In this document: piece by piece, positions 8,808 to 22,200 of the stretch
Layout: each line of letters begins with the position of its first letter
Numbering within the stretch: position 1 is the stretch's first letter
Translations under genes and position numbers: made by a program
Assembly: GCA_963995505.1 (NCBI GenBank)
Contig: OZ023187.1
Span: forward strand, 10,565,176-10,629,175
Source: Hypericum androsaemum
Lineage: Eukaryota; Streptophyta; Magnoliopsida; Malpighiales; Hypericaceae
DNA: 64,000 nucleotides
Reading direction: 5' to 3'
The notes under the pieces: generated by a model
What the model was told of the DNA's origin: nothing
The model's database searches: none
Seen by the model: only the letters and a program-made list of their open reading frames with translations

Positions 8808-11800
8808 TGCCTTTTTTTGCCCTTTTCTTGCCCTTTCTTCCCTTTTCTTTCTTTTTCTTTTCTTTTCTAGCCTTTTCTTAACTTTTCTCCCCTGTTGTTG
8901 CCACTTCTTTCCTTTTCTGACCTTTCCCTTCATTTTCTTTCCTTTTCTCGCCTCATTTTCCATTTCTTTCCTTTTCTTTTCTTATCTTTCCTTTTCTTTC
9001 ATTTTCTTGCCTTTTCTTTACTTTTCTTGCTTTTTCTTTCCTTTTCTTGCCTTTTCTTGTCTTTCTTTCCTTTTCTTTCCTTTTATATCTTTACCTTATC
9101 TTTTGTTTCCTTTTCTTGCCTTATCTTTCCTTTTCTTGCCTTATCTTGCCGTTTCTTGCCTTATCTTATCCTTTCTTGCCTTTTTTGGCCTTTTCACGTC
9201 TTATTTTTCCTTTTCTTTCCTTTTTCTTACCTTTTCTTGCCTTATCTTGCCTTTTATTTCCTATTTTTCCTATTATTTCCTTCTCTTACCGTATCTTTCC
9301 ATATCTAGCCTTTTTTTGCCTTATCTTTCCATTTCTTGCCTTTTCTATTCTTTTCTTGCCTTATCTTGCCTTTTCTTCCCTTTTCTTGTCTTTTCTTGCT
9401 TTAACAACCTTTTCTTGCATTTTCCTTGCATTTTCTTTTCTTTTCCTTGCCTTTTCTTGCCTTTCCTTGTCTTTTCTTGCTTTATGTTTACTTTTCTTGC
9501 CCTAGCCTGCCTTTTCTTCCCTTTTCTTGCTTTTTCCTTGCCTTTTCTTGCTTATCTTGCCTTATCTTGCCTTTTTTGCCCTTTTCTTACCCTTTCTACA
9601 CTTTTCTTGCCTTTTCTTTCCTTTTCTGGCCTTATCTTTCCTTTTTTTCCTTTTCTTGTCTAATCTTGCCATTTCTTTCCTTATCTTTCCTTTTCTTGCC
9701 TTTTCTTTACTTTTTATGCTTTTTCTTTCCTTTTTTTGCCTTTTCTTTAGTTTTCTTGCCTTTCTTGCCTTTTCTTTCCTTTTATAGCCTTACCTTATAT
9801 TTTCTATCATTTTCTTCCCTTATCTTGCCTTTTCTTGCCTTATCTTTCCTTTTTTTCCCTTATCTTGCCATTTCTTGCCTTATCTTGTCCTTTCTTACCT
9901 TTTTAGCCTTTTCCTTGCCTTTTCTAGCCATATTTTACCTTTTCTTGCCTTTTTCTTGACTTTTCTTTCCTATTTTTCCTATTATTTCATTCTTCTGCCA
10001 TATCTTTCCTTATCTTGCCTTTTTTTTTCCTTTTCTTTCATTTTCTTGCCTTTTCTATCCTTTTCTTGCCTTATCTATCCTTTTCTTGCCCTTTCTTGCC
10101 TTATCTTACCTTTTCTTGTCTTTTCTTGCCTTTTCTTGATTTATCTTACCTTTTCTTGCCTTTTCATTGCCTTTTCTTGCCTTACCTTGCCTTTTCTTGC
10201 CTTTTCTTTACTTTTCTTGCCTTTTCTTACCTTTTCTTGCATTTTCCTCCCTTTTCTTGCCTTATCTTTCCTTTATCTTACCTTTTCTTGCCTTTTCCTT
10301 GCCTTTTCTTGCCTTTTCTTTACTTTTCTTGCCTTTCCTTGCATTTTTTTTACTTTTCTTGCCTTTTCTTTACTTTTCTTACCTTCTCTTACTTTTTCTT
10401 ACCTTTTCCTTGCCTTTTCTTGCCTTATCTTTCCTTTTCTTTCCTTTTCTTACTTTTTTTGTCCTTTCTTTCCTTTTTTTGCTTTTTCTTTCCTTTTCTT
10501 GCAGTATCTTTCTTTTTTTTGCCTTTTCTTTACTTTTCTTGCCTTTTCTTTACTTTTCTTGCCTTTCTTTCCTTTTGTTTCCTTATCTTGCCTTTTCCTT
10601 GCCTTTTCTTACCTTTTCTTGCCTTTTCTTTTCTTTTCTTGCATTTTTTTTATTTTCTTACCTTTTCTTGCCTTTTCCTTGCCTTTTCTATACTTTTCTT
10701 GCCAGTTCTTGCCTTATGTTGCCTTATATTATCTTTTCTTGCCTTATCTTTGCTTTTCTTGCCTTTTCATGCCTTTTCCTTTCCTTTTCTTGCCTTTTCC
10801 TTGCCTTTTCTTTGCCTTTTCTTTCATTTTCTTCCCTTTTCTTGCCATTACTTGCCTTAGCTTGTCATTTCTTGCCTTTTCTTTTCTTTTCTTGCCTTAT
10901 CCTTCCTTTTCCTTCCTTTTCTTGCCTTTTGTTTCCTTATCTTACATTTTCTTGCCTTCTCTTGCCTTTTCTTATATTTTTTGAATTTTCCTTGCCTTTT
11001 CTTGCCTTTTCCTTGCCTTTTCTTGCAAGTTCTTACCTTTTCTTGCCTTATCTTACCTTATCTTGCCTTTTCCTGCCATTTCTTAGCTGTTCTTACCTTA
11101 TCTTGCCTTTTCTTACCTTTTCTTGCAAGTTCTTACCTTATATTGCCTTTTATTGCCTTTTCTTACCATTTCTTGCCTTTTTTTGTCTTTTCTTCCCTTT
11201 TCTTACTTTTCTTTGCTTTTCTTGCCTTTTCCTTGCCTTTTCTTGCATTTTCTTTCCTTTTTTTGCCTTTTCTCGCCTTATCTTGTATTTTCTTGCCTTC
11301 TGCTTGCTTTTTCTTCCCTTTTCTTGTCTTATCTTGCATTTTTTTTCCTTTTCTTGCCTTATCTTTCATTATCTTTTCTTTTCTTGCCTTTTCCTTACCT
11401 TTTCTTGCCTTATCTTGCATTTTCTTTACTTTAATTGCCAGTTCTTGCCATATTTTGCCTTTTCCTTGCCTTTTCTAGCCTTTTCTTGCCTTTTCTTTCC
11501 TTTTCTTGCCTTATCTTGCCTTTTCCTTTCATTTGCTTCCATTTTCTTGCCTCTTCTGGCATTTGCTTACCTTTTCTTTACTTTTCTTGCCTTTTCTTAC
11601 CTTTTCTTGCCTTATCCTTCCATTTCCTATCTTTTCTTGCCTTATCATGCCTTTTCATGCCTTTCTTACATTATCTATTCTTTTCTTTCCTTTTCTTGGC
11701 GTTTCTTGCCTTATATTTCCTTTTCTTGCCTTATCTTGCTATTTCTTGCCTTATCTTGCCGTTTCTTGCCATATCTTGCCTTTTCTTGCCTTTTCATGGA

Positions 11801-12893
11801 TTTTTTTACCTTTTCTTGTGTTATCTTGCCTTTTCTTACCTTTTCCTTGCCTTATCTTGCCTTATCCTGCCTTTTCCTTGCATTTCCTTGCCTTTTCATG
11901 CCTTATCGTGACTTTTCTAACCTTTTCCTGGCTTATCTTGCCTTTTCTTGCATTTTCCTTTCTTTTTTAGCCTTATCTTTCCTTTTCTTTCTTTTCCTAG
12001 CCTTTTCCTTGCCTTTTCTTTCCTTTTATTGCTTTTTCCGTGCCTTATCTTACCTTTTCTTCGCTTATCTTACCTTTTCTTGCCTTTTCTTGCCCTTTCA
12101 TCCCTTTTCTTGCCTTTTTTTGCCTTTTCTTTCATTTTCTTTCCTTTTCTGGCCATATACTTCCTTTTCTTTCCTTTTCTTGCCATATCTTGCCTTTTCT
12201 TTCCTTTTTCTTGCTATTTTTTGCCTTTCTTTCCTTTTCTTGCCATATCTTGCCTTTTCTTTCCTTTTCTTCCCTTTTTTTGCCTTTTCGTTCCTTATCC
12301 TTCCTTTTCTTTCCTTTTCTTTCCTTTCTTACTTTTTCTTTCCTTTTCTTGCCTTTTCTTTACTTTTCTCGCCTTTCTTACCTTTTCTTTCCATTTATCG
12401 CATTATCTTTTCTTTGCTTTCATTTTCTTCTCTAATCTTGCCTTTTCCTTGCCTTTTCTAGCCTTACCTTGCCTTTTCTTGCCTTATCTTGCTGTTTCTT
12501 GCAATTTCATCCCTTTTCTTGCCTTCTCTCTCCTTTTCATTCACTTTCTTGCCTTTTCTTTCTTTAATTGCCTTTCTTTCCTTTTATCGCCTTATCTTTA
12601 CTTTTTTTGTTTTTTCTTTACTTTTCTTTCCTTTTCCTTACCTTTTCTTGTAGTTCCTTGCCTTTTCTTGGCTTTTCTTTGCTTTTCTTGCCTTACCTTT
12701 TCTTTTCTTGCCTTATCTTACCTTTTCTTTCCTTTTTTTTGCCTTTTTCTTGCCCTTCTTCCCTTTTCTAGCCTTTTCTTTACTTTTCTCACCATTTCTT
12801 GCCTTTTTTGGCCTTTTCTTGCCTTTTATTTCCTTTTCTTTCCTTTTTTGCCTTTTATTTCCTTTTCTTACCTTTTCTGGCCTTTTCTTGCCT
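8808..12893 (-). repeat. Left decamer satellite array (pyrimidine-rich on plus strand)
   Basis: About 4.1 kb of degenerate tandem decamers, GCCTTTTCTT on plus (GGCAAGAAAA on minus). Common variants change the T4 run to TTAT, G to T (CTTTCC), or insert one base (CTTTTCCTTGCC, 11 bp). The array starts abruptly in the RT codons of element B. Copies are more diverged than in the right array. A weak longer repeat of about 0.7 kb is visible: a block with TATTTTTCCTATTATTTC occurs near 9262 and 9971, preceded at both places by similar TTACCTTAT-containing text. The long frames rich in Phe, Leu, Ser and Cys in all three registers are composition effects, because the unit holds a single purine and cannot make stops. 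Confidence 0.97.
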
Positions 12894-13101
12894 TTAAAGC
12901 TTTACTAAACTTCTTCCAAGTCCATCCACGTGATCCCACAGTTTGGAACCAAACTCCAACCTTTCTAGTTAACTTAAATGCAGCCAACTCCACCATCCTC
13001 TTTCCTTCACATTTTAGGATCTTCCACCTCTTCTCCATTTTATCAACAAATACCTGAGGATCATCACGCACACCTGAAAATGTAGGTGGCTCCAAGGGAA
13101 A
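12894..13101 (-). pseudogene. Ty3/Gypsy gag fragment between two opposed arrays
   Basis: About 67 codons are open on the minus strand, with PPTFSGVRDDPQVFVDKMEK and KCEGKRMVELAAFKL, a pattern typical of plant gypsy Gag (capsid-like region). Both ends run straight into decamer repeats, so the fragment has no start, stop or neighbouring gag. It has the same strand as the pol pseudogene at 6279-8807 and lies upstream of it in transcription order, so it could be the gag of element B or of a relative. That link is inference. The decamer array changes orientation across this fragment. Confidence 0.85.
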
Positions 13102-16100
13102 GAAAAGGCAAGAAAAAGCAAGGAAAAGGAATGGAAAGGCAAGAAAAGGCAAGATAAGGCAAGATAAGACATGAAAAGGAAAGAAAACGAAAAGAAAAGG
13201 AAAGAAAAGGCAAGGTAAGGCAAGAAAAAGGAAGAAAAGGCAAGAAAAAGAAAGATGAGGTAAGAAAAGGCAAGATAAGGCAAGAAAAGGAAAGAAAAGG
13301 CAAGCAAAAGGCAAGATCTGGCAAGAAAAGGCAAGAAAAGGAAAGGAAAATGCAAGATAAGATTAGATGAAAAAAGGCAAGGAAAAGGCACGAAAATGCA
13401 AAAAAAGGAAAGAAAAGGTATGAAAAGGTAAAAAAAGGGAAGAAAATGCAAGAAAAAGCATGAAAAGGTAAGAAAAGGCAAGATAAGGCAAGAAAATGCA
13501 AGAAAAGGAAAGAAAGAGAAAGATAAAGTAAGATAAGGCAAGAAACGACAAGATCAGGCTGGAAAAGGAAAGGAAAGGAAAGAAATGGCAAGGAAAAGGA
13601 ATGGATAGGAAACATAAGGCAAGATAAGGTAAGATAAGGCAGGAAAAGGAAAGAAAATGCAAGGAAAGTAAAGAAAAAACAAGGAAAAGGCAAGAAAAGG
13701 CAAGATATGGTAAGGAAAGGCAAGATAAGGCAAGAAAAGGAGAGGAAAGGCAATAAAAGGAAAGAAAAGGCAAGGAAAAGGCAAGATATGGTAAGAAAAG
13801 GCAAGAAAAGGCAAGGAAAAGGCACAAAAAGTCAAGAAAAGGCAAGAAAAGGCAAGAAAAGGTAAGAAAAAGCATAAAAATGTAAGAAAATGCAAGATAA
13901 GGCAAGAAAAGGCAAGAAAAGGAAAGGTAAAGCAAGATAAGGCAAGAAAAGACAAGATCAGGCTAGAAAAGGCAAGGAAAAGGCAAGGAAAAGGCAAGAA
14001 AAGGCAAGGAAAAGGCATGAAACAACAAGAAAAGACAAGAAAAAGGCAAGAAAATGAAAGAAATGGAAGAAAAGGAAAGATAAGGTAAAATAATGTAAGA
14101 TAACGCATGAAAAGGCAAGGAAAAGGTAAGATAAGGCAAGATAAGGCAAGGAATAGGCAAGAAAAGGCATGGAAAAAGGCATGAAAAGGTAAGAAAAGGA
14201 AAGATAAGGAAAGAAAAGGTATGAAAAGACAAGAAAAGGAATGAAAGGGTAAGGAAAAGGCAAGATAAGGCAAGAAAAGGAAAGAAAAGGAAAGATAAAG
14301 TAAGATAAGACAAGAAATGACAAGATCAGGCTGGAAAAGGAAAGGAAAGGAAAGAAATGGCAAGGAAAAGGAATGGATAGGCAAGATAAGGCAAGATAAG
14401 GTAAGATAAGGCAGGAAAAGGAAAGAAAAGGCAAGGAAAGGAAAGAAAAGAAAAGGAAAAGGCAAGAAAAGGCAAGATATGGTAAGGAAAGGCAAGATAA
14501 GGCAAGAAAAGGAGAGGAAAGGCAATAAAAGGAAAGAAAAGGCAAGGAAAAGGCAAGATATGGTAAGAAAAGGCAAGAAAAGGCAAGGAAAAGGCACAAA
14601 AAGTCAAGAAAAGGCAAGAAAAGGCAAGAAAAGGTAAGAAAAAGCATAAAAATGTAAGAAAATGCAAGATAAGGCAAGAAAAGACAAGAAAAGGAAAGGT
14701 AAAGCAAGATAAGGCAAGAAAAGACAAGATCAGGCTAGAAAAGGCAAGGAAAAGGCAAGGAAAAGGCAAGAAAAGGCAAGGAAAAGGCATGAAACAACAA
14801 GAAAAGACAAGAAAAAGGCAAGAAAATGAAAGAAATGGAAGAAAAGGAAAGATAAGGTAAAATAATGTAAGATAACGCATGAAAAGGCAAGGAAAAGGTA
14901 AGATAAGGCAAGATAAGGCAAGGAATAGGCAAGAAAAGGCATGGAAAAAGGCATGAAAAGGTAAGAAAAGGAAAGATAAGGAAAGAAAAGGTATGAAAAG
15001 ACAAGAAAAGGAATGAAAGGGTAAGGAAAAGGCAAGATAATGCAAGAAAAGGAAAGAAAAGGAAAGATAAAGTAAGATAAGACAAGAAACGACAAGATCA
15101 GGCTGGAAAAGGAAAGGAAAGGAAAGAAATGGCAAGGAAAAGGAATGGATAGGCAAGATAAGGCAAGATAAGGTAAGATAAGGCAGGAAAAGGAAAGAAA
15201 AGGCAAGGAAAGGAAAGAAAAGAAAAGGAAAAGGCAAGAAAAGGCAAGATATGGTAAGGAAAGGCAAGATAAGGAAAGAAAAGGAAAGGAAAGGCAATAA
15301 AAAGAAAGAAAAGACAAGGAAAAGGCAAGATATGGTAAGAAAAGGGAAGAAAAGGTAAGGAAAAGGCACAAAAAGGCAAGAAAAGGAAAGAAAAGGAAAG
15401 AAAAGGCAAAAAAAAACATAAAAATGTAAGAAAATGCAAGATAAGGCAAGATAAGGCAAGAAAAGGTAAGAAAAGGAAAGATAAAGCAAGATAAGGCAAG
15501 AAAAGACAAGATCAGGCTGGAAAAGGCAAGGAAAAGGCAAAAAAAGGCAAGGAAAAGGCAAGAAAAGGCAAGGAAAATGCATGAAACAGCAAGAAAAGGC
15601 AAGAAAATGAAAGAAATGGAAGAAAATGAAAGATAAGGTAAAATAAGGTAAGATAATGCATGAAAAGGCAAGGAAAAGGTAAGATAAGGCAAGAAAAGGC
15701 AAGATAAGGCAAGGAAAAGGCAAGAAAAAGCATGGAAAAAGGCATAAAAAGGTAAGAAAAGGAAAGATAAGGCAAGAAAAGGTATGAAAAGATAAGAAAA
15801 GGAATGAAAGGGTAAGGAAAAGGCAAGATAAGGTAAGAAATGGAAAGAAAAGGCAAGGAAAAGGCAAGAAAAGAGAAGAAAAAACAAGGACAAGGCATGA
15901 AAAGGCAACAAAAGGAAGAAAAAAAAGGCAACAAAAGGAATGAAAAGACAAGAAAAGGCAAGGAAAAGGCAAGAAAAGGAAAGAAAAGGCAAGGAAAGGC
16001 AAGAAAAGGCAAGAAAAGGAAAGAAAAGGCAAGAAAAGATAGGGAAACAAAAGGCATGCAAAGGTAAGGAAAGGGTAAGAAAAGGCAAGAAAAGGCAAGA

Positions 16101-16200
16101 AAAGGTAAGAAATGGAAAGAAAAGGAAAGTGAAGGCAAGAAAAGGAAAGAAATGGCAAGAAAAAGCAAGGAAAAGTAATGAAAAGCTAAGAAAAGGAAAG
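13102..16200 (+). repeat. Right decamer array, proximal part with ~772 bp higher-order repeat
   Basis: GGCAAGAAAA-type decamers on the plus strand. The box GATCAGGCTGG recurs at 13552, 14324 and 15096, exactly 772 apart. A sister form GATCAGGCTAG/GCTGG recurs at 13956, 14728 and 15510 (772 and 782 apart). Text between the boxes is near-identical copy to copy, for example GGAATGGATAGG near each start. This shows at least two full tandem units plus a diverging third. After about 15.5 kb the copies grade into other decamer variants. No gene is supported. Confidence 0.93.
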
Positions 16201-19200
16201 ATAAGGCAGGAAAAGGCAAGGAAAAGGAATGAAAAGACAAGAAAAGGCAAGATAAGGTAAGATTAGGCAAGAAAAGGAAAGAAAAGGCAAGGAAAAGGCA
16301 AGATAAGGCATGATAAGGCAAGATAAGGCATGAAAAGGTAAGGAAGGGCCAGAAAAGGATAGAAAAGGAAAGATGAGGTAAGAAAAAGCAAGATAAGACA
16401 AGAAAAGGTAAGAAAAGGAAAGGAAAAGGCAAGAAAAGGTAAGGAAACGGTAAGACGAGGTAAGAAAAGGCAAGATAACGGAAGAAAAGGTAAGAAAAGG
16501 CAAGGAAAAGTCAAGAAAAGGGAAGAAAAGGAAGAAAAGATAAGATAAGGCAAGATAAGGCAAGAAAAGGCAAGAACAGGCAAGAACAGGAAAGAAAAGG
16601 CAAGAAAAGGCAAGAAAAGGAAAGAAATGGAAAGAAATGGAAAGATAAGGCAAGAAAAGGCAAGATAAGCCAAGAAAAGGAAAGAAATGGAAAGAAATGG
16701 AAAGATAAGGCAAGAAAAGACATGAAAAGGCAAGAAAGGGCAAGAAAATGTAAGAAAAGGCAAGATAAGGCAAGAAAAGGCTAGGAAAAGGAAAGAAAAG
16801 GCAAGAAAAGGAAAGATAAAGCAAGAAAAGTCAAGAAAAGATAAGAAAAGGAAAGAAAAGGCAAGGAAAAGGCAGGAAAAGGTAAGATAAGGCGAGAAAA
16901 GGCTTGGAAAAGGCATGAAAAGGCAAGGAAAAGGCAAGAAAATGTAAGAAAATGCAAGATAAGGTAAGAAAATGAGAGAAAATGAAAGGCAAAAGAAAGA
17001 AAAAGAAATATTAGGCAAGAAAAGGCAAAAAAAGAAAAGAAAAGAAAAGGAAAGGAAAGGAAAGATAAGGAAAGATAAGGCAAGAAAAGGAAAGATAAGG
17101 CAAGAAAAGGAAAGATAAGGCAAGAAAAGAAAGAAAAGTCATGGAAAAGGTAAGATAAGGCAATAAATGGCAAGGAAAATTCATGAAAAGGCATGAAAAG
17201 GAAGGAAAAGGCAAGAAAAGGTGAGATAAGGGAAGAAAATGAAAGAAAAGGCAAGAAAAGGTGAGATAAGATAAGAAAAGGCAAGAAAAGGCAAGGAAAA
17301 GGAAAGAAAAGGCAAGAAAAGGAATGGAAAAGGCATGAAAAGGAAAGAAAAGGAAATATAAGGCAAGAAAAGGCAAAAAATGAAAAGAAAAGAAAAGGAA
17401 TGATAAGGAAAGATAAGGCAAGAAAAGGCAAGACAATGTAAGAAGAGGAAAGAAAAGTCATGGAAAAGGTAAGATAAGGCAATAAATGGCAAGGAAAATT
17501 CATGAAAAGACATAAAAAGGAAGGAAACGGCAAGAAAAGGTGAGATAAGGGAAGAAAATGAAAGAAAAGGCAATAAAAGGTGAGATAAGGCAAGAAAAGG
17601 CAAGAAAAGGCAAGGAAAAGGAAAGAAAAGGCAAGAAAAGGCATGGAAAAGGCATTAAAAAGAAAGAAAAGGCATGAAAAGTAAAGAATAGGCAAGGAAA
17701 TGGAAAGAAAAGGCAAGATAAGGTGAGAAAAGGCAAAGAAAAGGCAAGGAAAAGGCAAGAAAAGGCATGATAAGGAAAGAAAATGCTTGGAAAAGGAATG
17801 AAAAGGCAAGGAAAAGGCAGGAAAAGGCAAGGAAAAGGAAAGAAAAGGCAAGAAAAGGCATGGAAAAGGCATGAAAAGGCCCAAAGGCAAGAAAAGGCAA
17901 GATAAGGAAAGAAAAGGCTTGGAAAAGTAATGAAAAGGCAAGGAAAAGGCATGAAAAGGCAAGGAAAAGGAAAGAAAAGCAAAAAATGGCATGGAAAAGG
18001 CATGAAAAGGAAAGAAAAGGCAAGGAAATGGAAAGAAAAGGCAAGGAAAAGTTAAGGAAAAGACAAGACAAGGAAAGAAAAGGCTTGGAAAAGGTAAGAA
18101 AATATAAGAAAAGGTAAGATAAGGCAAGAAAAGGTAAGAAAAGGAAAGAAAAGGAAAGTTAAGGGAAGATAAGGGAAGAAAAGGCAAGAAAAGGCGATAT
18201 AAGGCAATAAAAGGCAAGATAAGGCAAGAAAAGGGAAGGAAAGGCAATAAAAGGAAAGAAAATGAAAGATAAGGCAAGAAAATGAAACATGACATAAGAT
18301 AAGGCAAGAAAAGGGAAGAAAAGGCAAGGAAAAGGTAAGATAAGGCAAGAAAATGCAAGAAAAAGAAAGAATTGGTTCGGAAAAGGCAAGAAAAGGCAAG
18401 GAAAAGGCACAAAAAGACAAGAAATGGAAAGAAAAGGCAAGAAAATGAAAGAAAAGGCGAGAAAAGGTAAGAAAAGGAAAGAAAAGGCAAGAAAAGGTAA
18501 GAAAAGGCAAGATAAGGCAAGAAAAGGGAAGAAAAGGAAACAAAAGGAAAGATAATGCAAGATAAGGCAGGAAACGACAAGATCAGGCTGGAAAAGGCAA
18601 GGAAAAGGCAAGAAAAGGTAAGAAAAGGCAAGGAAAAGGCAAGAAAAGGCAAGAAAAGGAAAGAAATGGCAAGAAAAAGCAAGGAAAAGGAATGAAAAGG
18701 CAAGAAAAGGAAAGATAAGGCAGGAAAAGGCAAGGAAAAGGAATGAAAAGATAAGAAAAGGCAAGATAAGGTAAGATTAGGCAAGAAAAGGAAAGAAAAG
18801 GCAAGGAAAAGGCATGATAAGGCATGACAAGGCAAGATAAGGCATGAAAAGGGAAGGAAGGGCAAGAAAAGGATAGAAAAGGAAAGATGAGGTAAGAAAA
18901 AGCAAGATAAGACAAGAAAAGGGAAGAAAAGGAAAGGAAAAGGCAAGAAAAGGTAAGGAAAAGGTAAGATGAGGTAAGAAAAGGCAAGATAACGCAAGAA
19001 AAGGTAAGAAAAGGCAAGGAAAAGGCAAGAAAAGGGAAGAAAAGGAAGAAAAGATAAGATAAGGCAAGATAAGGCAAGAAAAGGCAAGAACAGGCAAGAA
19101 AAGGCAAGAAAAGGAAAGAAATCGAAAGAAATGGAAAGATAAGGCAAGAAAAGGCAAGATAAGGCAAGAAAAGGAAAGAAATTGAAAGATAAGACAAGAA

Positions 19201-22200
19201 AAGACATGAAAAGGCAAGAAAGGGCTAGAAAATGTAAGAAAAGGCAAGATAAGGCAAGAAAAGTTATGAAAAGGAAAGATAAGGCAAGATATGTCAACAA
19301 AAGGCTAGGAAAAGGAAAGAAAATGCAAGAAAAGGAAAGATAAAGCAAGAAAAGGCTAGGAAAAGGAAAGAAAAGATAAGAAAAGGAAAGAAAAGGCAGG
19401 AAAAGGCAAGATAACGCGAGAAAATGAAAGGACTTGCAAGGAAAAGGCAAGATAAGGAAAGAAAAGGCATGGAAAAGGCATGAAAAGGCAAGGAAAAGGT
19501 AAGAAAAGGTAAGAAAATGCAAGATAAGGCAAGAAAATGAAAGAAAATGAAAGGAAAAGGAAAGAAAAAGAAATATAAGGCAAGAAAAGGCAAAAAAAGA
19601 AAAGAAAAGAAAAGGAAAGATAAGGAAAGATAAGGCAAGAAAAGGCAAGATAATGTAAGAAGAGGAAAGAAAAGCCATGGAAAAGGTAGGATAAGGCAAT
19701 AAATGGCAAGGAAAATTCATGAAAAGGCATGAAAAGGAAGGAAAAGGCAAGAAAAGGTGAGATAAGGGAAGAAAATGAAAGAAAAGGCAATAAAAGGCGA
19801 GATAAGGCAAGAAAAGGAAAGAAAAGGCGAGATAAGGCAAGAAAAGGCAAGAAAAGGCAAGGAAAAGGAAAGAAAAGGCAAGAAAAGGCATGGAAAAGGC
19901 AAGAAAAAGGAAAGAAAAGGCATGAAAAGGAAAGAATAGGCAAGGAAATGGAAAGAAAAGGCAAGATAAGGTGAGAAAAGGCAAGGAAAAGGCAAGGAAA
20001 AGGCAAGAAAAGGCATGATAAGGAAAGAAAAGGCTTGGAAAAGGAATGAAAAGGCAAGGAAAAGGTAGGAAAAGGCAAGGAAAAGGAAAGAAAAGGCATG
20101 AAAAGGCCCAAAGGCAAGAAAAGGCAAGATAAGGAAAGAAAAGGCTTGGAAAAGTAATGAAAAGGGAAGGAAAAGACATGAAAAGGCAAGGAAAAGGAAA
20201 GGAAAAGGAAAGAAAAGCAAAAAATGGCATGGAAAAGGCATGAAAAGGCATGAAAAGGAAAGAAAAGGCAAGGAAAAGTTAAGAAAAAGACAAGATAAGG
20301 AAAGAAAAGGCTTGGAAAAGGCAAGAAAATATAAGAAAAGGTAAGATAAGGCAAGAAAAGGTAAGGAAAGGAAAGTTAAGGGAAGATAAGGGAAGAAAAG
20401 GCAAGAAAAGGAAAGATAAGGCAATAAAAGGCAAGATAAGGCAAGAAAAGGGAAGGAAAGGCAATAAAAGGAAAGAAAATGAAAGATAAGGCAAGAAAAT
20501 GAAACATGACATAAAATAAGGCAAGAAAAGGAAAGAAAAGGCAAGGAAAAGGTAAGATAAGGCAAGAAAATGCAAGAAAAAGAAAGAATTGGTTCGGAAA
20601 AGGCAAGAAAAGGCACAAAAAGGCAAGAAATGGAAAGAAAAGGCAAGAAAATGAAAGAAAAGGCGAGAAAATGTAAGAAAATGAAAGAAAAGGCAAGAAA
20701 AGGTAAGAAAAGGCAAGATAAGGCAAGAAAAGGCAAGAAAAGGAAACAAAAGGAAAGATAATGCAAGATAAGGCAGGAAACGACGAGATCAGGCTGGAAA
20801 AGGGAAGGAAAAGGCAAGAAAAGGTAAGAAAAGGGAAGGAAAAGGCAAGAAAAGGCAAGAAAAGGAAAGAAATGGCAAGAAAAAGCAAGGAAAAGGAATG
20901 AAAAGGCAAGAAAAGGAAAGATAAGGCAGGAAAAGGCAAGGAAAAGGAATGAAAAGACAAGAAAAGTTAAGATAAGGTAAGATTAGGCAAGAAAAGGAAA
21001 GAAAAGGCAAGGAAAAGGCATGATAAGGCATGACAAGGCAAGATAAGGCATGAAAAGGGAAGGAAGGGCAAGAAAAGGATAGAAAAGGAAAGATGAGGTA
21101 AGAAAAAGCAAGATAAGACAAGAAAAGGGAAGAAAAGGAAAGGAAAAGGCAAGAAAAGGTAAGGAAAAGGTAAGATGAGGTAAGAAAAGGCAAGATAACG
21201 CAAGAAAAGGTAAGAAAAGGCAAGGAAAAGGCAAGAAAAAGGAAGAAAAGGTAGAAAAGATAAGATAAGGCAAGATAAGGCAAGAAAAGGCAAGAACAGG
21301 CAAGAAAAGGCAAGAAAAGGCAAGAAAAGGAAAGAAATGGAAAGAAATGGAAAGATAAGGCAAGAAAAGACAAGAAAAGGCAAGAAAGGGCAAGAAAATA
21401 TAAGAAAAGGGAAGATAAGGCAAGAAAAGTTAAGAAAAGGGAAGATAAGGAAAGATAAGGCAAGATATGGCAACAAAAGGCAAGATAAGGCAAGAAAAGG
21501 CTAGGAAAAGGCAAGATAAAGCGAGAAAAGGAAAGGACTTGCAAGGAAAAGGCAAGATAAGGAAAGAAAAGGCATGGAAAAGGCATGAAAAGGCAGGAAA
21601 AGGCAAGATAACGCGAGAAAAGGAAAGGACTTGCAAGGAAAAGGCAAGATAAGGAAAGAAAAGGCATGGAAAAGGCATGAAAAGGCAAGGAAAAGGTAAG
21701 AAAAGGTAAGAAAATGCAAGATAAGGCAAGAAAATGAAAGAAAATGAAAGGAAAAGGAAAGAAAAAGAAATATAAGGCAAGAAAAGGCAAAAAAAGAAAA
21801 GAAAAGAAAAGGAAAGATAAGGCAAGAAAAGGCAAGATAATGTAAGAAGAAGAAAGAAAAGTCATGGAAAAGGTAAGATAAGGCAATAAATGGCAAGGAA
21901 AATTCACGAAAAGGCATGAAAAGGAAGGAAAAGGCAAGAAAAGGTGAGATAAGGGAAGAAAATGAAAGAAAAGGCAATAAAAGGCGAGATAAGGCAAGAA
22001 AAGGCAAGGAAAAGGCAAGAAAAGGCATGGAAAAGGCATGAAAAAGGAAAGAAAAGGCATGAAAAGGAAAGAATAGGCAAGGAAATGGAAAGAAAAGGCA
22101 AGATAAGGTGAGAAAAGGCAAGGAAAAGGCAAGGAAAAGGCAAGAAAAGGCATGATAAGGAAAGAAAATGCTTGGAAAAGGAATGAAAAGGCAAGGAAAA

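Noticed and set aside
8895..12771. Long plus-strand open frames (up to 764 codons) of Phe/Leu/Ser/Pro/Cys
   Set aside because: They occur in all three registers at once, repeat with a 10-residue period and follow directly from a decamer with almost no purines. No domain, start context or codon signal is present.
8808..13101. Left array as a fresh inverted duplication of the start of the right array
   Set aside because: Reading outward from the gag fragment on both sides, the decamer variant order does not match.
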